DNA of 36,489 nt from Flavobacterium sp. UBA7680 (GTDB lineage Bacteria; Bacteroidota; Bacteroidia; Flavobacteriales; Flavobacteriaceae): positions 1 to 36,489 of the forward strand of contig NZ_DLHA01000029.1 of assembly GCF_002482975.1 (NCBI RefSeq). Direction: 5' to 3'. The position numbers were made by a program, and so were the translations under genes. The notes under the pieces are model-generated. The model ran no database searches and had not been told where the DNA came from. It saw only the letters and a program-made list of their open reading frames with translations. This document shows positions 22,165-30,549 of the stretch, piece by piece. The first letter of the stretch is position 1. Each line of letters begins with the position of its first letter.

Positions 22165-23193
22165 ATGAATATTAAAATACCAGCATTACTCGCCGCGACA
22201 GCTTTATTCTTTTTTTCTTGCAACGATAAAAAAACCACAGATGACAAAGAAATACCAGCAGTTGACAAAACTGCAACGGTAGAAAATGATACAATCGAAG
22301 AAGAATCAGCTCCCAGAAAAGAAAGCATCAATTTATTTACAATTATGCCAAAAGACAGCAGCGATATTGCTTTTGTTTCGCTTTCTGACATATACCCAAT
22401 TGGTGACGAAAAAGATACACTTGCTCTGCCCAATCTTGAAAAAATTGGAAAAGACAATGCTGAGTATTTTACATTTGATAAGATCTACAGAAAAAGATTT
22501 TTATCCAAAACGAATATCTCCGAAAATGATTCTGTTTTTGTATTAGATTATGCCAAAAACAAACTGGCTTCTTTTGCTGTAAAAAATCTAAAAACGGCTG
22601 CGTTGTTAAATGGATATTCTTCTGATGAAGATTGGCCTTATCACAACTATGATTATATGATTGGCTTCGAAATCAATAAAAAATATTTAAACGGTTTCAG
22701 CGAATATTATAGAGATGCTATAGTGTATGTTGGCAAAGAAAATCCGTTTTCAAAAGAACGTTTAAAGCCAATTGCCTGGAAAAAAATTGCCAAAAAAGAC
22801 TATCCGGCTAAAACATTGAAAAATGAAGACCGCACTTTATTAAAAAACACATTATCAGGCAATACCTATTTATTTAAAACAGATAGTTATAATTATTTTT
22901 TACAAGACTATCTTGATGATCACAAAATAATTTATGCCAGACGTCTTTTGGTGACCGATTCTAAAACCAACGATATTATTATCGAAAAACTTTACAGTCA
23001 AAGCGAAGGCACCTCTCCTGCTCCGCTTAATTATGAAGATGGACCCGATGCCAACCAATGGACAGGAAAACTTTTTAAGGACAAACCGCAAGTTGTTTTC
23101 GGCTTTTTGTATGAATCATTTGGATGTCCGGGAATTTCAATTATCGATAAATCAAACGAAGAAATTTATCTGCAATGTGATAATCGTCATTAA
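22165..23193 (+). CDS. Lipoprotein of unknown function
   Basis: The 342-aa protein has a lipoprotein signal (MNIKIPALLAATALFFFSC, lipobox FFSC) and a Lys/Asp/Glu-rich linker. A large extracytoplasmic domain follows, containing FTIMPKDSSDIAFVSLSDIY and ending FGFLYESFGCPGISIID. It is the first of three closely spaced plus-strand genes (39 and 56 bases apart). Its neighbours include an immunity-type DUF2185 protein. I recognise no family for this one. Confidence 0.75.
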   Translation: MNIKIPALLAATALFFFSCNDKKTTDDKEIPAVDKTATVENDTIEEESAPRKESINLFTIMPKDSSDIAFVSLSDIYPIGDEKDTLALPNLEKIGKDNAEYFTFDKIYRKRFLSKTNISENDSVFVLDYAKNKLASFAVKNLKTAALLNGYSSDEDWPYHNYDYMIGFEINKKYLNGFSEYYRDAIVYVGKENPFSKERLKPIAWKKIAKKDYPAKTLKNEDRTLLKNTLSGNTYLFKTDSYNYFLQDYLDDHKIIYARRLLVTDSKTNDIIIEKLYSQSEGTSPAPLNYEDGPDANQWTGKLFKDKPQVVFGFLYESFGCPGISIIDKSNEEIYLQCDNRH

Positions 23194-23232
23194 GAAACCG
23201 AACAAATATTGTACAACTCAAAACCTTAAATC

Positions 23233-23802
23233 ATGTCTGAATTAAGCTCTTTATATTGTAAAGTAAAAATCTCAAAACCACAGCTTGAAAAGTTTTTAAA
23301 CAGTCCGCTTGAAGAACCGGAATTAAATAAAAACTGGATCGATTGGTGGAACAGCCGCAAAATGTATTCAAAAATGGAATTGACTCCAGAATTACTGCGT
23401 ACTTATAACGACGATACTAATGAAGAAGTTATTGACGGTTGGATTGATTATCCCGAAGCAATGGCTTTTTCAGATTATGATGAAGCTGCCGAAGAATGGC
23501 ATTGGGGAATGATATTTTTCAGTCAGAATTTTACAGAAATGATACCCATGTTCGCCTTTATCATAAGCCTGGAAAAATACGTGATTGAAAGTACAGAAAA
23601 CCAAGCGATTGTTTTTCCTTTCTTTTGGGGAGATGATGCCGTTCATGTTTACATTTATTTTGAAGATGGAAAAGCGATATTGAGTCCAAAAGCGCAGACT
23701 TTGAAAGATGTAGATCCGAAGTTTACAGAACAGACAAAAGATTTTCTCAACAAAAAATGGGATCAGATGGCGAAAGAAATGGATTTAGATAATTTGGATT
23801 AG
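23233..23802 (+). CDS. Hypothetical cytoplasmic protein
   Basis: The 189-aa acidic protein has no signal peptide or membrane helix. It is rich in Trp (WIDWWNSRKMY, EEWHWGM) and ends in an acidic segment (KEMDLDNLD). Composition and size resemble small immunity-type proteins encoded beside polymorphic toxins, and the next gene is of that kind. This is only a contextual hint; no family motif is recognised. Confidence 0.7.
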   Translation: MSELSSLYCKVKISKPQLEKFLNSPLEEPELNKNWIDWWNSRKMYSKMELTPELLRTYNDDTNEEVIDGWIDYPEAMAFSDYDEAAEEWHWGMIFFSQNFTEMIPMFAFIISLEKYVIESTENQAIVFPFFWGDDAVHVYIYFEDGKAILSPKAQTLKDVDPKFTEQTKDFLNKKWDQMAKEMDLDNLD

Positions 23803-23858
23803 TGCATTTATGTATTTCGTTAAATTAAGTTATTATTATATACTTCAAACATAATCAA

Positions 23859-24629
23859 ATGAAATTTTTCAAAAAGAAATCAATTCAAAATGAGAATAAT
23901 TTTGATGACTTTCCTCCAATCGGAGGGCTTATGGTTTCTAAAATGGTTCTAGACAAAAATATGAAACCTCGATTTTTGTATCGTGTAAAAAGAACACGTC
24001 CCGAAGACAGCGGCTGGAGAGTTTTTACAGGATTTGAATCAGAAGAATACACTGACAATCCTGACAACAGCGGCATATATAATCCTTCTACCATTTTAAA
24101 AATTGACCCTTCGCTTAAAGATATCTTATTAAAAGGAATTGGTTCTGTTTATGAAAGATTAAGTGATGATTCTGGATGGTATAAAGTCACTGATTTTGAT
24201 TTGGAAGATGATTATATGACTACTCACAAATTAACAGAAGAATGGACAATTGAAATCAACAACCTCTTTGAAAGAACAATTGAAGAAGATGGAACTTTAT
24301 ATTATACAACAGGAGACAAATCTATTAGGTTAATTATATGGAATTTACAAAAAAAGAAAGACGAACTTTATGAGGAATGCAAACATGATATTACTAATCG
24401 AGATGAAACTTTTTCTAAAACATTAGATCAATTTGAATTTTCCGATAGTCAAGTTTCAAGAATAGGATATCTGATACAAGAAAATGACGAAGAAAAAATA
24501 TATAATGTACTTTTTGGTTTTACTATAATTGATAAAGAAGTACTTCAAACCGCTTTTTATTTTGATGAGGAAGAAGATTTCGATTGGGCAATCAATACAT
24601 GGAAAAATATAAAATTACAAACATTGTAA
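23859..24629 (+). CDS. DUF2185 (immunity-type) domain protein
   Basis: The 256-aa protein carries a DUF2185-like domain at about residues 22-110: GGLMVSKMVLDKNMKPRFLY, then RTRPEDSGWRVFTGFESEEY, then NPDNSGIYNPSTILKIDPSL, ending in YERLSDDSGWYKV. This domain is common among putative immunity proteins of polymorphic toxin systems. The C-terminal 140 residues (SIRLIIWNLQKKKDELYEE... ) form a second unassigned domain. No toxin gene is found beside it, so it may be an orphan or act in another process. Confidence 0.7.
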   Translation: MKFFKKKSIQNENNFDDFPPIGGLMVSKMVLDKNMKPRFLYRVKRTRPEDSGWRVFTGFESEEYTDNPDNSGIYNPSTILKIDPSLKDILLKGIGSVYERLSDDSGWYKVTDFDLEDDYMTTHKLTEEWTIEINNLFERTIEEDGTLYYTTGDKSIRLIIWNLQKKKDELYEECKHDITNRDETFSKTLDQFEFSDSQVSRIGYLIQENDEEKIYNVLFGFTIIDKEVLQTAFYFDEEEDFDWAINTWKNIKLQTL

Positions 24630-24650
24630 CATTTGAAACTGTAAATATAA

Positions 24651-24861
24651 TCCCTACGGGATATTATTTGGGACGCGTTTACATTATATCTACCGATATG
24701 TAACTCCTAACGGAGTATTTCGCAACAATTAAATCGGCAGAAAATATTGGTAGAATTTTGTGTATGATATCTATTCATTAAAATCTAATTTTAAAAACTC
24801 CGTTAGGAGTTACATATCGGTAGAAAAAACATTACACACACAAACATTTGTCCCGTAGGGA
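24651..24861. repeat. Nested palindromic repeat (CCTAACGGAGT type)
   Basis: The outer pair TCCCTACGGGA (24651-24661) / TCCCGTAGGGA (24851-24861) encloses a perfect 26-base inverted pair at 24691-24716 and 24797-24822 (ACTCCTAACGGAGT at its core). It fills the whole gap between the DUF2185 gene and the convergent superinfection-immunity gene; no gene is present here. Confidence 0.9.
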
Positions 24862-24935
24862 CTTTATATCTCAATAGAACGGATTTGTAACCCACAATAT
24901 CATTAGATTAGATTAATAAAGAAAGAAAGAAGTTT

Positions 24936-25322
24936 TTACAAATTTGTATTATCAACTTTAAGCTTTTCAACTTTTTTCGCTTCCTTTATTTTCTTTTTTT
25001 CTTCTTTCATTTTTCTTTTCGTCTCTGCAACAATTCTTGCATGTTGACGATTTATATTAAACGCCCAAATAAAGCAAATGAACCAGCCTAATATTGTCCA
25101 GGCGGTAAATATATTTAAGATTAATAAATATTTACTATTTTTCTTTTTCCAGCAGATTATTGTAGGTATAAAATAAACAAACAGAATAACCATTCCGGCC
25201 ATTAATTTTCCAACTGTTATATCGTTGTTTTCGAACGGAAGACTGCTTTCACCAATTTGCATACCATGAACAAATATGGTAAAAATTAAAGCTGTAACAA
25301 TAAAAATATTCTTTCTTTTCAT
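24936..25322 (-). CDS. Superinfection-immunity-like membrane protein
   Basis: The 128-aa protein has three membrane segments and the Imm_superinfect-type core: YFIPTIICWKKKNSKYLLIL, then LNIFTAWTILGWFICFIWAF. In T4 phage the family (Imm) blocks DNA injection by related phages, but chromosomal homologues are widespread and of unknown role. The N-terminal segment looks like an uncleaved signal or first helix, and the C-terminal 40 residues are a highly charged helix (KRKMKEEKKKIKEAKKVEK). It lies 17 bases after LpxR and is probably the last gene of that operon. Confidence 0.75.
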   Translation of the reverse strand: MKRKNIFIVTALIFTIFVHGMQIGESSLPFENNDITVGKLMAGMVILFVYFIPTIICWKKKNSKYLLILNIFTAWTILGWFICFIWAFNINRQHARIVAETKRKMKEEKKKIKEAKKVEKLKVDNTNL

Positions 25323-25339
25323 TTATTTAAACGCAAATA

Positions 25340-26296
25340 TTACCTCAACAAAAACCCCATTCTAATCGACCCAAAAAAGTATCCCGTATTCGTATCATTA
25401 ACATCGCCTTCTAATTCCCTTCCGCGATAAATAAATGAATACGACATATTGAAGTTATTGTGTCTGTATTTCAAACCAAACTCGGCATTGAAACGAAGCG
25501 GAACCAGATCGAAAGTTATCGGACTTGTATCGTTAAACATACTGCCTTCGATCGTCGCATCATAAAACTGATAATTTACACTTGGCATCGCGTAGAAATA
25601 AAATTCTCTAATATTTGGCTGCTCATTTGCACTTACCGAAGCATCGTGAAGATTGGAATCGTAAATTGGAGTCAGTCTCTTGAAACCAATTCGGGTTAAA
25701 AATCCAGTTGAAACTCCTGTAAAAATAGTTCCCAAATTTGCTTCAGACTGAAAATGAAGATCTATAAAATCGTTATGTTTTGATGGAAATAATTTCTTCG
25801 AATACATAACATGCGCCTGAACGGCAAGAGCATTATGAAGCTGATTGTCCCAGCCGTAAACTGTTTTATAGCCAATAAGTTTATGAAAACCTTCCTGCGT
25901 TTCTTCTCCAAAAGCATTCGGTCCCATATATCCCAATTGAAAATCAGTCTTTAAAACCGATTCGCTTTGATAGAAAAAGCTTCGTCCAGCTTCTGCAAAA
26001 AGATAACCTGTAAAAGGACGATCGTTTACATCAACCGCTTCTTTATTAATAAATCTCGGATTATAGATATATTGCCCAATCCTAAATTCGGTTATTTTTT
26101 TATTGATTTTTTCGTTTTCATTCTTAGATAAAAATCGGTAAAAAATCTCCAAACCATTGGTATAATACATGTCGTTTTTAGACGAAGTATATAAATCATT
26201 GTCGGTTATAAAACCTATTTCTTTAGTTTTTCCTTGTCCAAAAGTTAACGTTGAAGTCAAAATCAGAAAAGCAAAAAATGCTTTTTTATTTACCAT
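25340..26296 (-). CDS. LpxR-like lipid A deacylase (DUF2219)
   Basis: The 318-aa outer-membrane beta-barrel has a signal peptide (MVNKKAFFAFLILTSTLTFG). LpxR removes the 3'-linked acyl chains of lipid A. Recognisable motifs are FITDNDLY (the catalytic N-D pair), NDMYYTNGLEIFY, DRPFTGYLFAE, GYMGPNAFGEETQEGFHKLIG (with the candidate catalytic His) and the C-terminal aromatic MGFLLR. The ATG at 26296 overlaps the end of the transglycosylase gene by 11 bases, so the two are translationally coupled. Confidence 0.88.
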   Translation of the reverse strand: MVNKKAFFAFLILTSTLTFGQGKTKEIGFITDNDLYTSSKNDMYYTNGLEIFYRFLSKNENEKINKKITEFRIGQYIYNPRFINKEAVDVNDRPFTGYLFAEAGRSFFYQSESVLKTDFQLGYMGPNAFGEETQEGFHKLIGYKTVYGWDNQLHNALAVQAHVMYSKKLFPSKHNDFIDLHFQSEANLGTIFTGVSTGFLTRIGFKRLTPIYDSNLHDASVSANEQPNIREFYFYAMPSVNYQFYDATIEGSMFNDTSPITFDLVPLRFNAEFGLKYRHNNFNMSYSFIYRGRELEGDVNDTNTGYFFGSIRMGFLLR

Positions 26297-27071
26297 CCCC
26301 GCTATAATTGATTTTCCCTACGTAACGCATCTCGCGAACAATTCTTTCTTTTCTTCTGTTAATATAACTTGACGAACCTGTAGCTTTAAATTTTCTCGGA
26401 TTTGGCAATATCGCCGCAATTCCTGCAGCCTGCATTGGCGTTAAACTCGAAGCATCTCTGCGATACCAATGTTCTGTTGCTGCATACGCGCCATAAACTC
26501 CGTCGCCCATTTCTATACTGTTCAGGTAAACTTCCATAATGCGTTCTTTACCCCAGATGATTTCTATTAAAACAGTAAAATAAGCTTCCAAACCTTTACG
26601 GAAATAACTTTTCCCCTGCCATAAAAAGACGTTTTTTGCCGTTTGCTGCGAAATCGTACTTCCACCGCGAATTCGGCGTCCGCGTTCATTGCTTTTATAG
26701 GCTTTTTGCAGCGCTTTAAAATCAAAACCATTATGCGTTAAAAAAGTTCCGTCTTCACTCGCGATTACGGCTTTTTGTAAATTCATGGAGATTTTATCAA
26801 TTGGTTCCCAATCGTGATCAAAATAAACTTCTTTTCCGTCCATTTTATTTTCAATCGCCCGAATAAGCATTAAAGGCGTAAAAGGCACGGGAACGTATTT
26901 AAAAAATATAACCGATCCTATCGAAATTCCGAAAAACCACAATACAGTTTTAATCAAAAACCATTTTACCTTTTCTCCAAAAGAACGGTTTGATTTCTTT
27001 CCAGACGTTTTTGGTTTTGGTGTACTTGCGGTTGTTGTTTTTTTTGGTGCTGGTTTCTTCGCTGCTGCCAT
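26286..27071 (-). CDS. mtgA: Monofunctional biosynthetic peptidoglycan transglycosylase
   Basis: The 261-aa protein polymerises lipid II into glycan strands without a transpeptidase domain. A Lys/Pro/Ala-rich cytoplasmic tail (about 1-35) leads to one membrane helix (VKWFLIKTVLWFFGISIGS). The GT51 domain has the catalytic SEDGTFLTHNGFDF, GGSTISQQTAKNVFLW, and KERIMEVYLNSIEMGDGVYG. I chose the ATG at 27069-27071, whose A overlaps the stop of the preceding oxidoreductase gene (TAATG); longer starts would run inside that gene. Its stop overlaps the LpxR start. Confidence 0.93.
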   Translation of the reverse strand: MAAAKKPAPKKTTTASTPKPKTSGKKSNRSFGEKVKWFLIKTVLWFFGISIGSVIFFKYVPVPFTPLMLIRAIENKMDGKEVYFDHDWEPIDKISMNLQKAVIASEDGTFLTHNGFDFKALQKAYKSNERGRRIRGGSTISQQTAKNVFLWQGKSYFRKGLEAYFTVLIEIIWGKERIMEVYLNSIEMGDGVYGAYAATEHWYRRDASSLTPMQAAGIAAILPNPRKFKATGSSSYINRRKERIVREMRYVGKINYSGDGK

Positions 27072-28183
27072 TATATTAAATCTGCTAATTCTGTTCCTAC
27101 TAAACTGCCTATCGCTACTCCCATTCCGCCTAAACGCACTCCACAAAACACGTTTTCAGACAATTGAGAAACAACAGGACTTTTACTATTTCCAATTCCC
27201 ATAATACCACTCCAACGGTGCGCGATCTGGAAATCCTGATTTGGTAAAATTACATTTTTAAGCAACTCTTCCAATTTATTTTGAACAATTTCTGTCTGAC
27301 CAAATTCGGTTGTTGTTTCCGTTTCAAAATCTAAGTTTCGGCCTCCGCCAAATAAAATTCGGTCGCCAATATTTCTGAAATAATAATAACCTCGGTCTAA
27401 ATGAAAAGTACCTTTTATATCCAGATTTTTAATAGGCTCTGTAATTAAAACTTGTGCCCGCGCGGGTTTTACCGCTCCGTTTGTCAAAGTATTTGCAAAA
27501 CCATTTGTAGCAAAAAGTAATTTATTAGTTTTAAAACTAAAATCGTTCAGCACCACTTCAACATGGTTTCCGGCATCAGAATAAGAAGTTACGGTTTGCT
27601 GATTCAAAATTAAAATATCTGCAGATACGGCTTGCTTCAATAATTCCTGCATCATATTTCCGGTATCGATTTGTGCTTCAAACGGATTAAAAATTAAATA
27701 ATCCTGAATATTTCCAAATCCAAAACGGTCCGTTTCTTTAGAAAAAACATCGGCCTTAAAAAGCGGTTTTAAAATTTCGTTTATAAAAGGCAGTTTCGAA
27801 ATACATTCGCTAAATCCAAATTCATCTTCTTTCAAAAACAATTCATATCCGCCGTGAGGTTTAAAATCAATTGCTTGATCGCCTAATCTTTTTCGGAGTA
27901 ACTGCAAACCTTTCCAACGTTTTTCGATAAGCGCCACAACATCTTCTTCTGAATGCGTTTTTAAATCATCTAAAATTTCAGAAAGACTTCCGAAACAGGC
28001 AAAACCAGCATTTTTTGTACTCGCGCCTTGTGGCAGCATTCCTCTTTCGAGAACCAAAATTTTGGCGGCAGGAAATCTTTCACGTAAGCGTAAAGCAGTG
28101 TGCAGACCAACAATACCGCTGCCCACAATTGTATAATCAATATCTGTGAACCAGTTTTTTAGTTCCCAATAACTTAGTTCCAT
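27071..28183 (-). CDS. FAD-dependent oxidoreductase (DAO family)
   Basis: The 370-aa protein has the Rossmann FAD-binding motif near its N-terminus, G21-S-G23-I-V-G26 in YTIVGSGIVGLHTALRLRER, followed by ILVLERG. It ends with the DAO C-terminal signature GMGVAIGSLVGTELADL. Substrate could be an amine or a D-amino acid; it cannot be read. ATG 28183 is chosen because a longer frame would need a TTG. It is the first gene of a four-gene minus-strand operon with a transglycosylase, LpxR and the immunity-like protein, all with overlaps or gaps under 20 bases. Confidence 0.88.
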   Translation of the reverse strand: MELSYWELKNWFTDIDYTIVGSGIVGLHTALRLRERFPAAKILVLERGMLPQGASTKNAGFACFGSLSEILDDLKTHSEEDVVALIEKRWKGLQLLRKRLGDQAIDFKPHGGYELFLKEDEFGFSECISKLPFINEILKPLFKADVFSKETDRFGFGNIQDYLIFNPFEAQIDTGNMMQELLKQAVSADILILNQQTVTSYSDAGNHVEVVLNDFSFKTNKLLFATNGFANTLTNGAVKPARAQVLITEPIKNLDIKGTFHLDRGYYYFRNIGDRILFGGGRNLDFETETTTEFGQTEIVQNKLEELLKNVILPNQDFQIAHRWSGIMGIGNSKSPVVSQLSENVFCGVRLGGMGVAIGSLVGTELADLI

Positions 28184-28246
28184 ATCTTTATTAAATTCCA
28201 ATATTTAAATTACAAATTCCAATCTTGGGTTAAATTACAAATTTTT

Positions 28247-28370
28247 AAATTCCAAATTCCAAACTTTGCTGTTGATTTTTTAATAGCTGCATATTTTTAT
28301 TATCAAAAAATAATTCGTGAATTCGTGGCGAATAAAATTTTAAAGACAAGGCTTTTGGAATTTGGTATTT
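28247..28370. repeat. TTCCAAATTCC inverted repeat
   Basis: AAATTCCAAATTCCAAA (28247-28263) pairs with TTTGGAATTTGGTATTT (28354-28370) with one mismatch, and further TTGGAATTT copies follow to about 28408. It fills the divergent gap between the FAD oxidoreductase and the S9 peptidase. Words like CGTGAATTCGTGGC in the loop recall the repeat family at 1833-1970. Confidence 0.75.
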
Positions 28371-28468
28371 AAAAGATTGGAATTTTAACAATAAATTGGA
28401 ATTTGAAATTTAACTAATTGGGATTTAAATGTTGTATTTTTAGCGCACAAAAAAATAGAATTTTTATT

Positions 28469-30370
28469 ATGAAAAAAGTATTATTAACAACCTTAATAAT
28501 GATGAGTTTAAACGCTATCGGGCAGAATGTTATGTCTCCGGAATTGTTATGGAAATTAGGCAGAGTTACTCCGCTTGGAATTTCTAAAGATGCAAAAAAT
28601 GTAGTTTTTAAGGTTTCAACGCCTTCTGTAGAAGAAAACAAATCGCACTCTAAATTTTACACTATTCCTGTAAACGGAGGAAATACAATTGAAATTAAAG
28701 ACACAAAAGACGTTTTAGCAGATAAAAATGTTTCGCCAGACGGAAAATATTTAGTTTATAATGAAGAAGTAAAAATCGACAATGTTTTAGGTAAAGATTT
28801 TTATCCGAAGTTAGACAAATCTGATGCTCAAATTTATGATGGTTTAGATTACCGTCATTGGGATACCTGGAACGAAGGAAAATTTAATCACGTTTTTTAT
28901 AAAGAAAACAAAGACGGTGCAAAAGGAATTGACATTTTAAAAGGTGAAACTTTTGATTCTCCGCAGAAACCTTTTGGAGGTGACGAAGATTATATCTGGT
29001 CGCCAGACAGCAAAAGTATTTTTTATGTGTGCAAGAAAAAAGCAGGAACGGCTTATGCAGTTTCTACAAACACGAATATTTATGAGTACAACTTAGAAAC
29101 TCAAAAAACGACAAATAAAACCGAAGATAATTTAGGTTACGACACGGCGCCACAATTTTCTCCAACAGGAAATTTATCTTGGCTGCAAATGAAACGTGAC
29201 GGTTACGAGTCGGATAAAAACGATATTATTGTTGAGTTTAAAGGAATCAAAACGAACTTAACAGCAAATTGGGACGGAATTGTAGATAATTTTATCTGGA
29301 GTAAAGACGGAAAAACGGTATTTTTTGTTGCGCCAATTGACGGAACAAAACAGCTTTTCTCTGTTAATTTTCCGGGTTTAACTAAAATCGCGATTCAAGT
29401 TCGTCAGTTAACAAACGGTGATTTTGATGTAAATGATTTAGTTGGTTTTTCTGGAGATGATATCATCGTTACGAGAACAGACATGAATCATGCTGGTGAG
29501 ATTTTTTCTTTTAATTTGAAGAAAAACACTTGGAAACAATTATCAAACATCAATACTGAAACATACAAAACTTTAGCATTAAGCAAAACAGAAAAACGTT
29601 ACGTTACGACAACTGACGGTAAAAAAATGCTGGTTTGGGTTATTTTACCTCCAAACTTCGATGCTTCTAAAAAATATCCAACTTTATTGTTCTGCCAAGG
29701 CGGACCTCAAAGTGCATTGACACAATCGTACTCTTTCCGTTGGAATTTCTCTTTAATGGCGGCAAAAGGTTATGTAGTTGTGGCACCAAACCGTCGCGGA
29801 ATGCCAGGACATGGTGTTGAGTGGAATGAGCAGATTAGTAAAGACTGGGGCGGACAAGTTATGGACGATTACCTTTCTGCAATTGATGATGTTGCAAAAG
29901 AAAGTTATGTTGACAAAAGTCGTTTAGGTTGCGTTGGAGCAAGCTACGGAGGATATTCTGTATTTTATTTAGCAGGAATTCACAAAAACCGTTTTAAAAC
30001 TTTTATCGCTCACGATGGAGTTTTCAACACGGTAAGTATGTTAGGAACTACTGAAGAAGTTTTCTTTAACAACTGGGATTTTGGCGGACCTTATTGGGAG
30101 AAAGATAATGCTGTGGCGCAAAAAGCGTATACTACTTTTAATCCTGCAACTTTAGTTCAAAACTGGAATAAACCAATTTTGATTTTTCAGGGAGGAAAAG
30201 ATTTCCGTGTGCCAATTGGACAAGGACAAGAAGCTTTCCAGGCAGCGCAGTTAAGAGGAATCAAAAGCCGTTTTGTGTATTTCCCAGATGAAAATCACTG
30301 GGTTTTAAAACCACAAAATGCTCAGGTTTGGCAGGGAGAATTCTTTAAATGGCTGAACGAAACGCTTTAA
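28469..30370 (+). CDS. S9-family (prolyl oligopeptidase-like) serine peptidase
   Basis: The 633-aa secreted peptidase has a signal peptide (MKKVLLTTLIMMSLNAIGQ), a WD40-like/beta-propeller region (about 30-370, repeated SPDGKYLVY, SPDSKSIFYV, SKDGKTVFFV) and a C-terminal hydrolase domain. Catalytic residues are S492 (GASYGGYS), D578 (GGKDFRVP) and H610 (DENHWV), as in acylaminoacyl-peptidases and dipeptidyl peptidase IV relatives. Oligopeptide breakdown in the periplasm is expected. The ATG at 28469 starts the signal peptide; an in-frame upstream TTG is not needed. A strong terminator follows at 30387. Confidence 0.94.
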   Translation: MKKVLLTTLIMMSLNAIGQNVMSPELLWKLGRVTPLGISKDAKNVVFKVSTPSVEENKSHSKFYTIPVNGGNTIEIKDTKDVLADKNVSPDGKYLVYNEEVKIDNVLGKDFYPKLDKSDAQIYDGLDYRHWDTWNEGKFNHVFYKENKDGAKGIDILKGETFDSPQKPFGGDEDYIWSPDSKSIFYVCKKKAGTAYAVSTNTNIYEYNLETQKTTNKTEDNLGYDTAPQFSPTGNLSWLQMKRDGYESDKNDIIVEFKGIKTNLTANWDGIVDNFIWSKDGKTVFFVAPIDGTKQLFSVNFPGLTKIAIQVRQLTNGDFDVNDLVGFSGDDIIVTRTDMNHAGEIFSFNLKKNTWKQLSNINTETYKTLALSKTEKRYVTTTDGKKMLVWVILPPNFDASKKYPTLLFCQGGPQSALTQSYSFRWNFSLMAAKGYVVVAPNRRGMPGHGVEWNEQISKDWGGQVMDDYLSAIDDVAKESYVDKSRLGCVGASYGGYSVFYLAGIHKNRFKTFIAHDGVFNTVSMLGTTEEVFFNNWDFGGPYWEKDNAVAQKAYTTFNPATLVQNWNKPILIFQGGKDFRVPIGQGQEAFQAAQLRGIKSRFVYFPDENHWVLKPQNAQVWQGEFFKWLNETL

Positions 30371-30386
30371 ATCATAAAATTAAAAT

Positions 30387-30433
30387 AAAATAACCGCAGC
30401 ATTATTTATATAATCTGCGGTTATTTTATTTTT
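30387..30433 (+). terminator. Rho-independent terminator after S9 peptidase
   Basis: AAAATAACCGCAG (30387-30399) and CTGCGGTTATTTT (30415-30427) form a perfect 13-bp stem followed by T-rich sequence. Confidence 0.88.
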
Positions 30434-30549
30434 AAAACCTTTGAATTATGTAAATATTTGATTTGCATTTACTTTTCTTAAATGGAAATTTTAAATAAAT
30501 TGCAGGGAATTGTAATTTTAGTAAACTTCGTAAACGCCAAATAAACACT

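Noticed and set aside
24651..24861. CRISPR array or riboswitch in the DUF2185 downstream gap
   Set aside because: The region is a nested inverted repeat with two arm pairs, without regular direct repeats or spacers, and lies between convergent gene ends.
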